Below, piece by piece: positions 11,131 through 22,050 of a stretch of DNA of 64,000 nucleotides. The stretch comes from Strix aluco (Eukaryota > Chordata > Aves > Strigiformes > Strigidae): NCBI RefSeq assembly GCF_031877795.1, contig NW_027436631.1, positions 1 to 64,000 of the forward strand. The letters are read 5' to 3'. Both the position numbers and the translations under genes were made by a program. Within the stretch, counting starts at the first letter, position 1, and each line of letters begins with the position of its first letter. The notes under the pieces are model-generated. The model did not search any database. It was given only the letters and a program-made list of their open reading frames with translations, and was not told the DNA's origin.

Positions 11131-13385
11131 TGTGCTCGGCACAGCAGCACCGCAGCCCCTGGCCCAGCCGGACCCCAGCCCCCCCTCACCCCCCTGGCCT
11201 GTCCCCAGTGCCACTGCGGCGACGTGCTGCCACGGGGCCCCCGCAGTGCCGGGGCTGAGCCCCCCAGCGCATCTGGGTCACGGCACCGGGGCCAGCCCCG
11301 CCCGGCGGCACTGGGGTCCCCGCGGGTGCTCGTGGCCCCCCGGGGAGGGGAAAGGGTTTTGGGGGTGCCAGCACCCTCCTGGGTGCCACGTGCCGGGTGC
11401 TGCCCTGGCCCCCAGCCAGGAGGAGCAGCAGGGACGTGCCAGCGCCGGGAAATCCTCGGAGCTAATCCCCGGGGAGCCCTCGGGTGCCCCGGCCGTGCCG
11501 GGAGCCTGCGGGGTGCCCGGGAAGGGACACCGGAGCTCTGCACCCCGAGGAGCCCCCAGTGCCAACCCCGGTGGGTGCGCAGGGGCGTTTCCTCAGCTGA
11601 GGGTCCTTGGGGACACCCCCCCCGCTGGGTGCTGGGGCTGCTCCCGGCTTGCGGGGCGCCCCGCGGCACCGGGGCGGTGGGGACACCCCGTCACCCCGCG
11701 GGAAGCGCCCTCGCCCCGAGTCACTGGGTGGTTGCGCGGGGCCGTGGCCACACTGCAGCCGGCACCTCCGGCGGGGATAAACCCCGGCAGCTCCCAGGAG
11801 GACTCGTGGTGCCAAGCTGGCATCGGGGCTGGGGGGCCTGGGGGGGGTCTCGCTGCCCCGTCGCCGCTCCCGGTGCCGCAGCCGTGCCCAGGCTGCCCTG
11901 AGCGTGCAGGTGCCACCGGCCGCACGCGGCGCCTCGTTCCCCTCCTGGCACGTTCCTGGGCCGCGGCAATTACCCGTGACTCAGCCGCTCATCTGGGTTC
12001 AGAAAACAACCCCGCGCACGGCGCGGCGGCACACGGCGGGGACGCTCGGGGGCACCCCCCTGCCCGGCGGGGGGTGGGAGTGGGGCTGGGAGGGACGAGA
12101 TAAACCCCGTGGGGTCCCGCTGAGGGGCCGGGACCCCGGCACGGCCGGTCAGTGTGAGGGTGCTGTGAGCAGGGCCTGCAGGCGGGGTGCAGCCGGGACA
12201 CCCCGGGGAGGGGCAGCTGGGGACGGTCTGTGGGCAGCAGGGCCGGAGTGTGGGGGCCCCCAAACCCCCGGGGGACAGCGGGGTGCTGCGTGTGCCCGCT
12301 GTGCCCTGCGCTGGAGCTGAACCGCCCTGGGGACCCTCCCAGAGGCCGGGGCTGTGCCCTGGGGGGTCCCCACTGGTCCCTGTGCACCCCAACACGGCAG
12401 TGACTGTGCCACCCCACGGCGTGTCCCCCCCAGCTGCACCCCCTGCGCCATCCCCAGCCCCCCCACTGCCACGTCCAGGCAGAGGGTCCGGCCGCGGCCC
12501 CCCCTCCCCTGCAGTGGGCACCCCACTGCTCCCCAAGAATGAGGAGGAGGCCGATGTCCCGGCTGGCCGGTGGCGGGGAGCGGGCGCGAGGGCCAGCGGC
12601 CGCGTGCCCCGGTGCCCGGGTTGCCGGCGGTGCCGTGCGGCCGTGCCACGTGACGCGCTCCGCTCGCCGCCGCACGCTGCGTGCACGGGGGTTATTTTTA
12701 CTCCGGGCTGGCCGCGTTGTTTACCTCGTTGTACCTTTTCCAGGAAAGGGGGGGGGGTGGCATCTCCGCTGGGAATAGGGGTTTGTTCCTGCCCGTTTCC
12801 CCCCTGCCACGCTGGGCACTGGGGGTCTGGCAGGGCGCAGACCACCCCCACACCCCCCCCAGTGCTTGGACACCCCCCAAACCCCCCGCGGGGCTGCAGC
12901 ATCCCCGTGGGGTTGGGGATGTGGGGTCCCTGTGCCACCCTGGGGCACATCGTGCCTCAGTTTCCCCACCCGAAGTGTGATGCTGGGCATGGGGGGAGGA
13001 GGGGGGGGCGCAACCAGAGACGCCAGGTCTCCCCCTGCCTGGGGGGGTCCTGCACCCCTGAGTCCCCCTTTCATCCCCACAGGGCCCCACGGATGGCAGT
13101 GGGTGGGGGAGCAGGAGCCCCGGGACGCTGGGGGGTGCCAGGCGGAGCCGGGGACTCGGGGTTTTGGGGTGTTTTCCTGCCAGATCCGCGGCAGAAAAGC
13201 AGCGCGAGCCCTGGCTCGGCCCCACGGCTCTTGGCCGGGGCCCACGGCTCCGCTGCCAGGACTCGCCTTTCCCCTCCCCGCGGAAAGGGAAAAAAATCAG
13301 GTAAACAAGGCAGGCCTGGCCCGGGGGGGGCACCCCGCGGCGGGCAGGGGCACCCCACAGCACCCTGGCCCCTGGGATGGGGTGG
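11131..13385. other. Intergenic DNA between NR1D1 and MSL1, no gene seen
   Basis: GC-rich sequence with no exon that I can recognise on either strand. Isolated motif-like sites include TGACTCAGC at 11977, CACGTGAC at 12647, and FOX-like GTTGTTTAC at about 12716 and GTAAACAA at about 13301. Long open frames here show no family resemblance and reflect the base composition. Confidence 0.6.
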
Positions 13386-13389
13386 ACCT

Positions 13390-13800
13390 GGGTTGGGGGG
13401 GCAGAGACCCCAGGAGGTGCAGGGTCTGGGGCTGCAGGGGGGCAGAGAGGGGCAGGATCTGGGGTGCAGGGGACCCCAGGGCAGGATCTGGGGGTGCAGG
13501 GGGACAGGGAGGGGCAGGGTCTGGGGTGCAGGGGGGCAGAGATCCCTGGAGGTGCAGGATTTAGGGGTGAATGATCCCCGGGAGGGGATCCAGGGAGGGT
13601 GCAGGGTCTGGGGGTGCAAGATCTGGGGGTGCAGGGACCCCAGGAGAGTGCAGGGTCTGGGGGTGCAGGATCTGGGGGTGCAGGAACCCCAGGAGGGTGC
13701 AGGGGTGCAGGGTCTGGGGATGCAGGATCGGGGGGTGCAGGGACCCCAGGAGGGTGCAGGGACCCAGGGATCAGGGGATGCCGGGATATGGGGGTGCAGA
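13390..13800. repeat. Tandem repeat, GTGCAGGGTCTGGGG-type units
   Basis: Runs of GGTGCAGGGTCTGGGGGTGC alternating with AGGGACCCCAGGAG blocks, with variable units of about 16-50 bp. Intergenic, with no coding signal. Confidence 0.75.
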
Positions 13801-14924
13801 GGGGGTGCGGGTCCCCGGGGGAGGGGGGACCCCGGTGTGTTCACCATGCAGGGTGGTCTGGGAAACTGCCCCGAGGAGCAGCTGGGGTGGGGTGGGGGGA
13901 CCCCTGCGGCCGCTGGCTGTGGCAGGGGGGGCTGGGGGGGGGCTGCCCCCCCCTCGCCTGCACCCTCCTGGCCCCATAAATCTCCCGCACTGATGTTTGT
14001 GTTCCTGCTGCAGCGCCCGGAGCCCCGAGTCGCCGGAGGGAGGGGAGGGCCGGGGGGGGGGCTGCGGGGGGCCCCTTCAGCCTCACAGCCCCCCCCCCCT
14101 CTGCAGGGTGGGGACCCCCCTCCCCTTCCCCACACCGCAGGGACCCCCCATTTCTCCTTCCCAAAACGCAGCCGGGTGGGGATGTGGGGCAGCCCCCGAC
14201 TGACCCCGCGGGCGGCCACCGGGTTTCGGGGCAACCGGGCCAGTTGGCGTCTGTGCCAACCCATGTGAGCGGGCGCTCCCCTCCTCCTCCTCCTCCTCCT
14301 CCTCCTCTTCCTCCTCCTGGGGTGCAGGGAGCCCTCTCCATCGCAGCGAGCTGGTTGCGGCGTCACGTGGCGCTGGCATGTGAGCCCTGCTCCATTTTTA
14401 GCCCCAGCAGCTCCCGCGGCCCTGCTGCAGAGCCATGTGCGGGCGGGCGCGCGGCCGGCACGTGGGCCTGCCGCAGCGGGGACGGGGCCACCGGGAACCC
14501 CCCGGCCCTGGGCCCGCAGCGGCCACGCGTGGGCAAGCGTGGCCCGACGTGTGTGTGCGTGGGATAGGAGCACGGGCCACGCGTGTGCGCCCGCAGCGGG
14601 ACGGCCGCGGGGGTTGGCGTGACACGCGGCGGGGAGAGACGAGGGGCTTCCCCGGCACTGGGGCGGGGGGGGGGGGGGCGGCTACCACGGCCCCGCGACT
14701 CACGGGGGTGCTGGGTGGGGGGGTGGGGTGCAGGGGGACCCCTCCGCGCCCCTGCTCCCCCCCCTCCCGTGAGCGCAGCTCTGCAGAGAGGCACGTCCCC
14801 CACGTGTCCCCTGCGCATCCCCGGCACGTGCCCCGCGTGTCCCCTGTGTGTCCCCGGTGCCGCGGCCCCGTGTGCTGCGGGGAGGGGGGGTCAGCGGGCG
14901 TGCGGGGGGGGGGTGTGCTCTGTG

Positions 14925-15721
14925 TGTGTGTATATGTGTGCGCGTGCAGCGTGCACACGTGTGTGTGTGGCGGGGCTGCGGTATGGGGGGGGCGCGTGTG
15001 TGTGCAGCGGGGCTGCAGCGCCTGCAGGCTGCGCGTGTGCCGGCAGCGGGGGCTGCGCTCCCTTCCCGCGGGGGGTCTGCGTGTGCATGCGTGTGCGAGT
15101 ACGTGTGCACGTACATGTGCATGTCTGCGTGTAAAGGTGCACGTGTGCGTAAATGTACATGCGTGTGCGTGTGCAAGTGTGTGTGTGCGCAAATGTGCGT
15201 GTGTGTGTATACGTGCATGCATGTGCATATACATGTGTGTGGGTGCATGTGGGTGCATGTGTGCATGTATGTGTGGATAAACATGCATGCCTGTGCGTGT
15301 GTGTGCATGTGCATGTATGTGTGTGCATGTACATGTGCGTGCATGTGCATTTATGTGCGTGTAAATGTGCAGCGTACGCATGCGTGTGCGTGTACCTGTG
15401 CATGCATGTGTATACATGTGCATGCATGTGTGTGTACATGTGCGTGTATTTGTGTGTGCACACGTGCATGTGCATGCAAGTGCGTGTGCATACGTGTGCG
15501 TGTGTGTGCATGTATGTGCATATGCATGTGCATGTACGTCTGCATGCATGTATGTTTGTGGACATGTACGTGTGTGTGTACGTGTGCATGTATGTGTGCA
15601 TGCGTGTGTGCACGTACATGTGTGTGTACGTGTGCATGCGTGTGCGTGGGGCTGTGGCTCTGGGGGGGGGGGCAGTGGGGGGGGTTGTGCCCTTGCACAC
15701 GTACACCGGGAGCTGCGGGGC

Positions 15722-15768
<47 letters not shown>

Positions 15769-15780
15769 ACACGGGGGTGT
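14925..15780. repeat. Long alternating purine-pyrimidine TG/CA-rich tract
   Basis: About 0.85 kb of nearly uninterrupted TG/CA/CG alternation (TGTGCATGCGTGTGCATG style), ending in an almost pure GT run at about 15724-15765. Short interruptions are at about 15030-15075 and 15655-15720. It lies some 0.7-1.6 kb upstream of the MSL1 start codon. Such tracts favour Z-DNA. The Cys/Val-rich and His/Thr-rich open frames on the two strands are repeat artefacts. Confidence 0.85.
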
Positions 15781-16182
15781 GTGTGTGTGTGGGGGGGGGG
15801 GATCGGGGCGGTGGGTCCCAGCCCCCCCCCCTTCCTCGGGGCAGGGGCTCCCCGCGGGTCCCGTCCCCGTGGGGCCGGGCCGAGACAGACCCACGGGGGG
15901 CGGGGGGGGCCGTGGAGTGGCGGGATGTGGGGGGGGGGGGGGGGGGGGCAGGCGGGACCCTGGCGCGCCGCGGGCGGAGCCGCCGCGCTCGGGAGCCACC
16001 GGGCGGCCGCGCCCCGTTACTGCCGGCCCGGGACCCCCCGCCCGGCCCCGGCCCCACCGGGCCCCGCCCCACGCGGGACCGGAGTGGAAACCACCCCACG
16101 TCACGGGGGGGTGGGGGCTGTCCCTGGCGGGTGCCCCCGGTCCGTCCCGCGCGCAGACCTGCCCCCCCCACCCCATCCGCGG

Positions 16183-16192
16183 GCGCATGCGC
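16183..16192 (+). promoter_or_regulatory. MSL1: Perfect NRF1 site in the MSL1 promoter
   Basis: GCGCATGCGC, the full palindromic NRF1 consensus, lies about 300 bp upstream of the MSL1 start codon in a CpG-rich promoter without a TATA box. It suggests a broad, housekeeping-type promoter. Confidence 0.6.
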
Positions 16193-16402
16193 ACCGAGCC
16201 CGGTTTAAAGGTAACCGGGGGCCGCCGCTCGGTCCCGGCCTCGACCCGCCCCCGGTACCGGCCCGCGGTCTCTCTCCCCCACCCCCAACTCCCCCCTTCC
16301 TCCGGCTCAGCCCCTCCCCTGCCCCGCCGCGGGGAGGGGGCGGCGGGGGGGCAGCCCCTTGCCCGTGTCCCGCGGCCCCGGGGCGGGGGATGCGCCGCGC
16401 TG

Positions 16403-16498
16403 ATGGCGCCGGGGCCCCGCCACCCCCCGGACGGCGCAGCCGGTGGCGGCCGCGGGGCGGGTAACGGGGCGGTGCGGAGCGGCGGGCCCCGGCCATGA
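16403..16498 (+). other. Upstream ORF overlapping the MSL1 start codon
   Basis: An ATG at 16403 opens a 31-codon frame ending in TGA at 16496-16498. The stop overlaps the MSL1 ATG (16495-16497) as ATGA. Its context has G at +4 but C at -3. Whether it is transcribed depends on the unknown MSL1 start site. If included, it could limit MSL1 translation or couple it by reinitiation. Another ATG at 16390 ends at 16464, before the main start. Confidence 0.4.
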
Positions 16499-19400
16499 GG
16501 TCCACGGCCTTCCGGGCGACCGAGCCGCCGCGGGGCGGGGGGGGGACCCAGCAGCAGCAGCAGCAAGAGGAGGAGGAGGAGGAGGAGGAGGCGGAGGAGG
16601 GCGCCGCCGCCGCCCCCCCCCGCCCGCCGCCCCGCCGGCCCCGGGAACCGCCGCCGCTGGGGGCACACAAGGGCCGCGGCGGCGGGGTGGCGGCGGCGGC
16701 GGAGCAGCAGCGCTGGGCCGGGCTAGTGCCGCTGGCCGGTGGCAAGCAGGCCGGCGCGGGGGATGCCGGCACCCGACCGCGCTACCAGGCGGTGCTGCCC
16801 GGGCGCGGCGCCGGGGAGGGCGCGGCGGGGCCGGGAGCGGGACCGGGGCCCACCGAGCCGGGCCCTCCTCCTCCTCCTCCGCCGCCGCCGCCGCCGCCCG
16901 CCGAGGGCAAGTGGAAGAGCGGCTCCCGGCGCGGCGGGATGGGGGCCGGCGGGGGCTCGCCGGGGCAGGCGGCCTGTCTGCGGCAGATCCTGCTGCTCCA
17001 GCTGGACCTCATCGAGCAGCAGCAGCAGCAGCTGCAGGCCAAGGAGCGGCAGATCGAGGAGCTCAAGGCCGAGCGGGACACGGTACGGGGGGGGGGGGGG
17101 GGACGGGAAAGGGGGGGTGGGAGCGCGGCACAGCAGGGGTTAACCCCCCCCACCCGCGGGGCTACCCCCCTCCAAGGTTAATGCCCCCCCCCCCCCCCCC
17201 AGCACTCAGGGGTGCCCCGGGGCTTCCGCCCACCAACAGGTAAGTGCGCCCCCCCCCCCCCCCCCCGTGGCACGCAAGGGGTTAACGCCCGCCTCTTGGA
17301 CGGTTAACGGGCCCCCCGTGGCACCCAAGGGGTTAATGCCCCCCCCCCCCCCGTGGCACCAAAGGGGGTAATGCCCCCCCCGTGGCACCCAAGGGGTTAA
17401 TGGCCCGTCCTGGGGGGGTGTGTGTGTAACTTCCCCCCCCTCGTGGCACCCCGGGGGTTAACGCTCCCCCTTGGGGGTTAACGCGCGCCCCAGCACACAG
17501 GGGGTTAATTCCTGGGAAGAATTAACCCCTGGGGGGGGCATCAACCCCCCTCCTCAAAATATCCAGGTTAGTGCCCGCCCATCCCCCCCCAAAGGGATTA
17601 ACGCCCCCCCCCCAGGCCCCCCCCGAGGGATTATTGCCCCCCCCCCAGGGGGTTGATATCCCCCCCCCCGGGGATCCGTGTCCCCCCCCCCCCAGACAAA
17701 GGCCGGCGGGGGGCGGGGTGACCGTCGGGGGCACAAAGGGCCGGGGCGGGGCGGGCCGGGGGGGGTTAACGGGCCGCCGCCCGTCGCCATGGCAGCGGGC
17801 CCGCGGGGGGGCCTTAAAGGGCCCGCGGCCTCTTCCCGCCGCGCGGGGGTTAACTTAAAGGGGCCGCGTCCCCGCAGTCACGGCGGGGGGGGGGGGGGGG
17901 GGGTGTGTGCGGCAGCCCGCGGGTAATCGCCCCTGCTGCGTACGCCTCGTTAACCCCCCCGGGCGTGGGGGGCCCCCCCAGCCTTACAAGGCTGCCTGCC
18001 TCGCCCCACGCACACTGTGGGGGGGGCCTGTGGGGCAGAGCCCACGCGGTGCGCTGCCCTGCTCTGTGTGTGTGTGCGCCCCCCGCCCCGGTTGCCCCAC
18101 GGCTGCCGTGTGTTGCCCCACGCCTGCGGCCCTCACGCTCACACCGCGTCGCCCCCCCACCCCGCCAGGCCGAGCTGGCCGCAGCCGCCCCGGCGTGTGC
18201 CGGAAGACCGCGCTGGCTCGGCCCGGCGGCGGTCACGGTGGCCACGGTGTGGGAGGGAAGTTGCCACCCCACGTGGTGTTGCCAGTGGGGCCCACACGGT
18301 GGTCGCGGTGGCTACGGGAGGGAAAGGCCACCCCGCACGACGCCGCCGCGGCCCCGCGAGTCCAACATGGAGGAGCCGCCGCGGTTCACCGGGAGCGTCC
18401 TCACGCAGGGGTCAGACTGCCGGGGGGGGAGTGTGGGGGCTGTCCCCGCTCCCTGAGGCTGGGGGTGTCCCCCCGCGCAGCCACGTCACTGGTGGGGTGC
18501 TGGGACACACCCCCCACACCCCCCCTTTGCCAAACCCTGGCAGCGGCCGGTGACCCGGGGCAGGTGTCACCGAGCCGGGTGTTCGCGTTCTAACGAGCCC
18601 CCCTCTCATTACAAACTGCCCCCCCCGGGCACGCGGGGAGGATGCGGCAGAGGTGGAGACCCCCAAATCGCTCCTCAAAACATTGCGGGGTTCCAGCCGG
18701 CCGCAGCCCTGCTGCCACAGGGACGGGCAGCGCCGGCGCGGGGGACAGCGGCCGGTGAGCTGGGGCCATTTTGTGCCGTTTGGACACCTCGGCCCCTGCC
18801 TGGGGCGCGACGCCCACGGCACCCAGCGCTGGATGCGGGTGCTGCCCTCGCCCTCCTGCCCCCTCCGGGAGCCACGGCAGCACCGGGTGGCCCGCGGGGA
18901 CGGCTGAGCCCGCGTGGGGACGGCTCAGGCGCAGTTCGGGGGCTCCCCACGAACACCCGGAGCGTCGCCGCGGCGTTGCCGGGTAAACGCCGGGACAGGC
19001 AGGCAGAGAGCAGGCAGGGCTCCCTGCGGGCAGCCGCCCCGGGGAGCGGGGGTGCGTGTGGGGTTCACCCCCGGGAGCGCCCCCACCGAGGTGAGCCCCG
19101 GCCCTGCGTTGCAGCTCCTGGCACGGATCGAGCGCATGGAAAGGCGGGTGCAGCTGGTGAAGAAGGACAGCGAGCGGGAGAAGCACCGCATCTTCCAGGG
19201 CTTCGAGGTGGACGAGAAGCCGGAGGCGGAGGCGTGCGAGAAGCTGCCGCTGGAGTGTCCCCAGGACCTGCTGGAGCCCCCCCCGACCCTGCAGCCCAAG
19301 CACTTCCCCTACGGCAGGAACGGGAAAGGGCATAAAAGGTAGAAGGTGCCAGGGAGGGTGCGTGGGGCCTGGGCGGGGAGCAGAAGAGGGGGGGACCTTC

Positions 19401-22050
19401 CCCACGGCTTTGCCCTCCATCTGTGGGGCTGGTGCTACCCGTGACACGGAGGTGCCAGCTCAGCCCAGCGACCCTCGCGCCGCGCGGGGAGGCTGCCTGG
19501 CACCGGGAGCGCATCCGTCGGGGGGAACCTTGTGAAATTCTGGGCAAGGAGTGGGGGGGACGTCCCTGAAATGCTGGGGAAGCCCCTCTCACCTCCAGAA
19601 ACCTGCCTGTGGCTGGCCCCGGTGTGGGGGGGCTGGTAGCCCCCCGTGGCAGCCCTGGCACAGGGCAAGGCTGTGTGTGCCCGGCTCAGCTCCTCTTCCT
19701 CCCGCAGGAAGCCGACGTTTGGGAGCGCGGAGAGGAAGACGCCCGTTAAAAAACTGGTGTCCGAGTTCTCGAAAGTGAAGAGTAAAACTCCAAAACACTC
19801 CCCAGGCAAGGAGGAATCGGGCGGCTCGTTATCCGAAACTGTTTGTAAACGAGAACTGCGGAGCCAAGAGACTCCAGAAAAACCCAGGTCGCTCCTGGAG
19901 ACCCCGCTCCGAGCCTCGGCCCCGCCGAAGGGCCCCAGCGCCCACCCCAAGGAAAAGGGCTTCTTCAGCGGCGAGACAGACGACCTGCCCTATCTCTCAA
20001 CCACGGAAATGTACTTGTGCCGCTGGCACCAGCCGCCCCCATCGCCGCTGCCGTTGCGGGAGCCCTCCCCAAAGAAGGAGGAGACTGTAGCAAGTAAGCG
20101 ATGGAGAGCCCGCCGCGGCGTGCCGGGTGTTGGGGCAGAGCCGGCGGCCGGGGAGGGGCTCACCCGCTTCGGGGCAGCTGGGGAAGGGGGCTCGGCCCCC
20201 TCGCCCCACCGCCGGCCAAGGGCAGAGTCCCGGTTGCGGTGGGAGAGGTGCAGCCGGTGGTGCCGCGGCGCTGGGCGACAGCTCTGGTGCCGGCCGTGGG
20301 CTCTCCCAAACAACCTCTCCGGCTTTGGCCGAGCCGAGGGCAGGGCTGGTGGCCCCGCTCGGCTTTAGCCGCCTGGTTTGCCGAGCAGCCCGCGCGCCCG
20401 TTTGAGCGAGGGGTGAAGCAACTTCCCGTTCACGGTTGGGAAACGTGTCTGTGGCTTGTGCCCCCGCGGCCCAGCACGGGTTTCTCCACGGGGTCACCCG
20501 CTGGCCCCAAATCCGGTGCCTGTCCTGCCGGCTGCCCCTTCCCGTCCGGTTTCCTGGGGTCCCGCAGCGTGGTGAGCGCCGGTGACGGGGACACCAGGAC
20601 CGTGCCGGTCGCCGATGCCGCCGGCGGAGGCTGCGCTGGACGGCCGAGCGCTCTGGCACGGGGGGAGCTCGGTGCGTCTGCTCCCAGAGCAGCTCAGGTT
20701 TGCTCATGCGCTTGGCCAGGGGGATGGTGACGAGCTCTGCCTCCCCCTGGGCCCCCCCCGGCAGCTCCCGCCACCCCCAGCCGGCGGCGTCGCCCAGCCT
20801 GGCTTGGGACGGGGGTTTGGGGGGGCCGAGCTGCGTCCTCCGAGGGAGGGACAGGCTGGAAAGGAGCAGCGAGGCGGCGGGGATGGGGGTGGAGCGTGGG
20901 GGTCCCAGTGCCGGGTAACGGTCTGGCCTCTTGCCCCGCAGTTCCGTCTTGGAGGGACCATGTCGTGGAGCCCCTGAGAGACCCCAACCCCTCGGACCTC
21001 CTGGAGGTACGTGCGTCGCCCCGGCGGGGCAGCGGGAGCCGCCGTTGCCGCAGGCGCCTTCTGAGCTGTTTTACCGCTCGTGGGAGCGGCTCGTGGTGGC
21101 GTCTCGTCCCCTCACCCGGCGTAAACAGCACAGCAAATCCCGGCGGGGGCGAAGGGCCGACCCCTCCGTGCCGGGGTGGCTCAGGGCCGCGCCGGGTGGA
21201 CGCGCTCATCCCCGTCTGTCGTTGCAGAACCTGGACGACAGCGTCTTTTCCAAACGGCACGCGAAGCTGGAGCTGGACGAGAAACGAAGGAAAAGGTGGG
21301 AGCAAAGAGGGTGATGGGGCCCGGGGTCCCCAACAGAGCGGGTGGGCTGCGCCCCCACCCGCAGGGAAGGGCCCGGGAGTGTCACCCATGGGGGGACACA
21401 CGGGATCCGTTTGCCCAGCTGGGATGGGAACCAGGAACGCTGCCGGCGCCGCAGCCCCTGAGCTCCCCGGGAAGGTCGGGGCACCTGCCCGCGCGCTGCC
21501 TGCGGCTTCTCACTACCCGGGCGGTCGCGTTTTCCAGGTGGGACATTCAGCGGATCAGGGAACAGAGAATCCTACAGCGGCTGCAGCTCCGAATGTACAA
21601 AAGGAAAGGGATTCAGGAGTCGGAGCCTGAAGTTACCTCATTTTTCCCTGAGCCAGATGATGGTGAGTGCCTGGGGCCTTGGGGGGGGGCAGGCAGGGGT
21701 GTTGGGGGGGGGGGGGGCAGGCAGGGGTGTTGGGGGGCAGGCGTAACGCTCCGGTGTCTCTCCGCAGTGGAAAGCTTGCTCATCACCCCTTACCTGCCTG
21801 TTGTCGCCTTTGGCCGGCCCTTACCAAAACTGACCCCGCAGTGAGTACCGGGGTGGGGGGGGAAGGGGCTGGGCTGCGCCGGGCACTGCCACTCGTGCCG
21901 GTGCCTCGGCGTCACCCCCGGGAGGGTGACCCCCCCACTGACGCTGGCTCTGCCCCCAGGAACTTCGAGCTGCCCTGGCTGGACGAGCGCAGCCGCTGCC
22001 GCCTGGAGATGCAGAAGAAGCAGACGCCGCACCGGACCTGCCGCAAGTAG
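16495..22050 (+). CDS. MSL1: MSL1, male-specific lethal 1 homologue, complete, 8 exons
   Basis: Scaffold of the MSL complex, which acetylates histone H4 Lys16 through KAT8/MOF. Exons: 16495-17082, 19115-19338, 19708-20093, 20942-21006, 21228-21295, 21538-21662, 21768-21840, 21960-22050. Total 1620 nt, 539 aa, all phases consistent. The start is the ATG giving MRSTAFRATEPPR. Low-complexity tracts follow (Gln6-Glu8 near residues 20-33, then Pro/Gly/Ala). The coiled coil at about 159-225 (QILLLQLDLIEQQQQQ, then LARIERMERRVQLVKKD) is the MSL2-binding dimer. A basic Ser/Thr segment includes ERKTPVKK. The C-terminal PEHE domain (about 400-539: PSWRDHVVEPLRDPNPSDLL to FELPWLDERSRCRLEM) binds KAT8 and MSL3. 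Human MSL1 is 614 aa. The N terminus is shorter here and a short segment before PSWRDH is absent. Confidence 0.97.
17155..17560 (+). repeat. GGGGTTAAYGCCCC tandem repeat at the start of MSL1 intron 1
   Basis: At least ten scattered copies of GGTTAAC or GGTTAAT flanked by poly-G or poly-C, in units such as GTGGCACCCAAGGGGTTAAT followed by a C run. Unit length varies (about 30-45 bp) because the C runs vary. It includes a perfect inverted repeat at 17501-17529: 11-bp arms GGGGTTAATTC and GAATTAACCCC with a 7-nt spacer. Confidence 0.7.
17561..19114 (+). other. MSL1: Remainder of MSL1 intron 1, no gene seen
   Basis: Very GC-rich intronic sequence with long C/G homopolymers, more GTTAAC copies up to about 17960, and no recognisable exon. 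It ends at the acceptor GCGTTGCAG (19106-19114). Confidence 0.7.

Noticed and set aside
10528-14268. Large plus-strand open frames between NR1D1 and MSL1
   Set aside because: They follow minisatellites, have no recognisable domains, and start without promoter or splice support.
14398-16668. 756-residue minus-strand open frame rich in His/Thr/Cys
   Set aside because: Created by the CA/TG tract and the CpG island. No domain and no splice logic.
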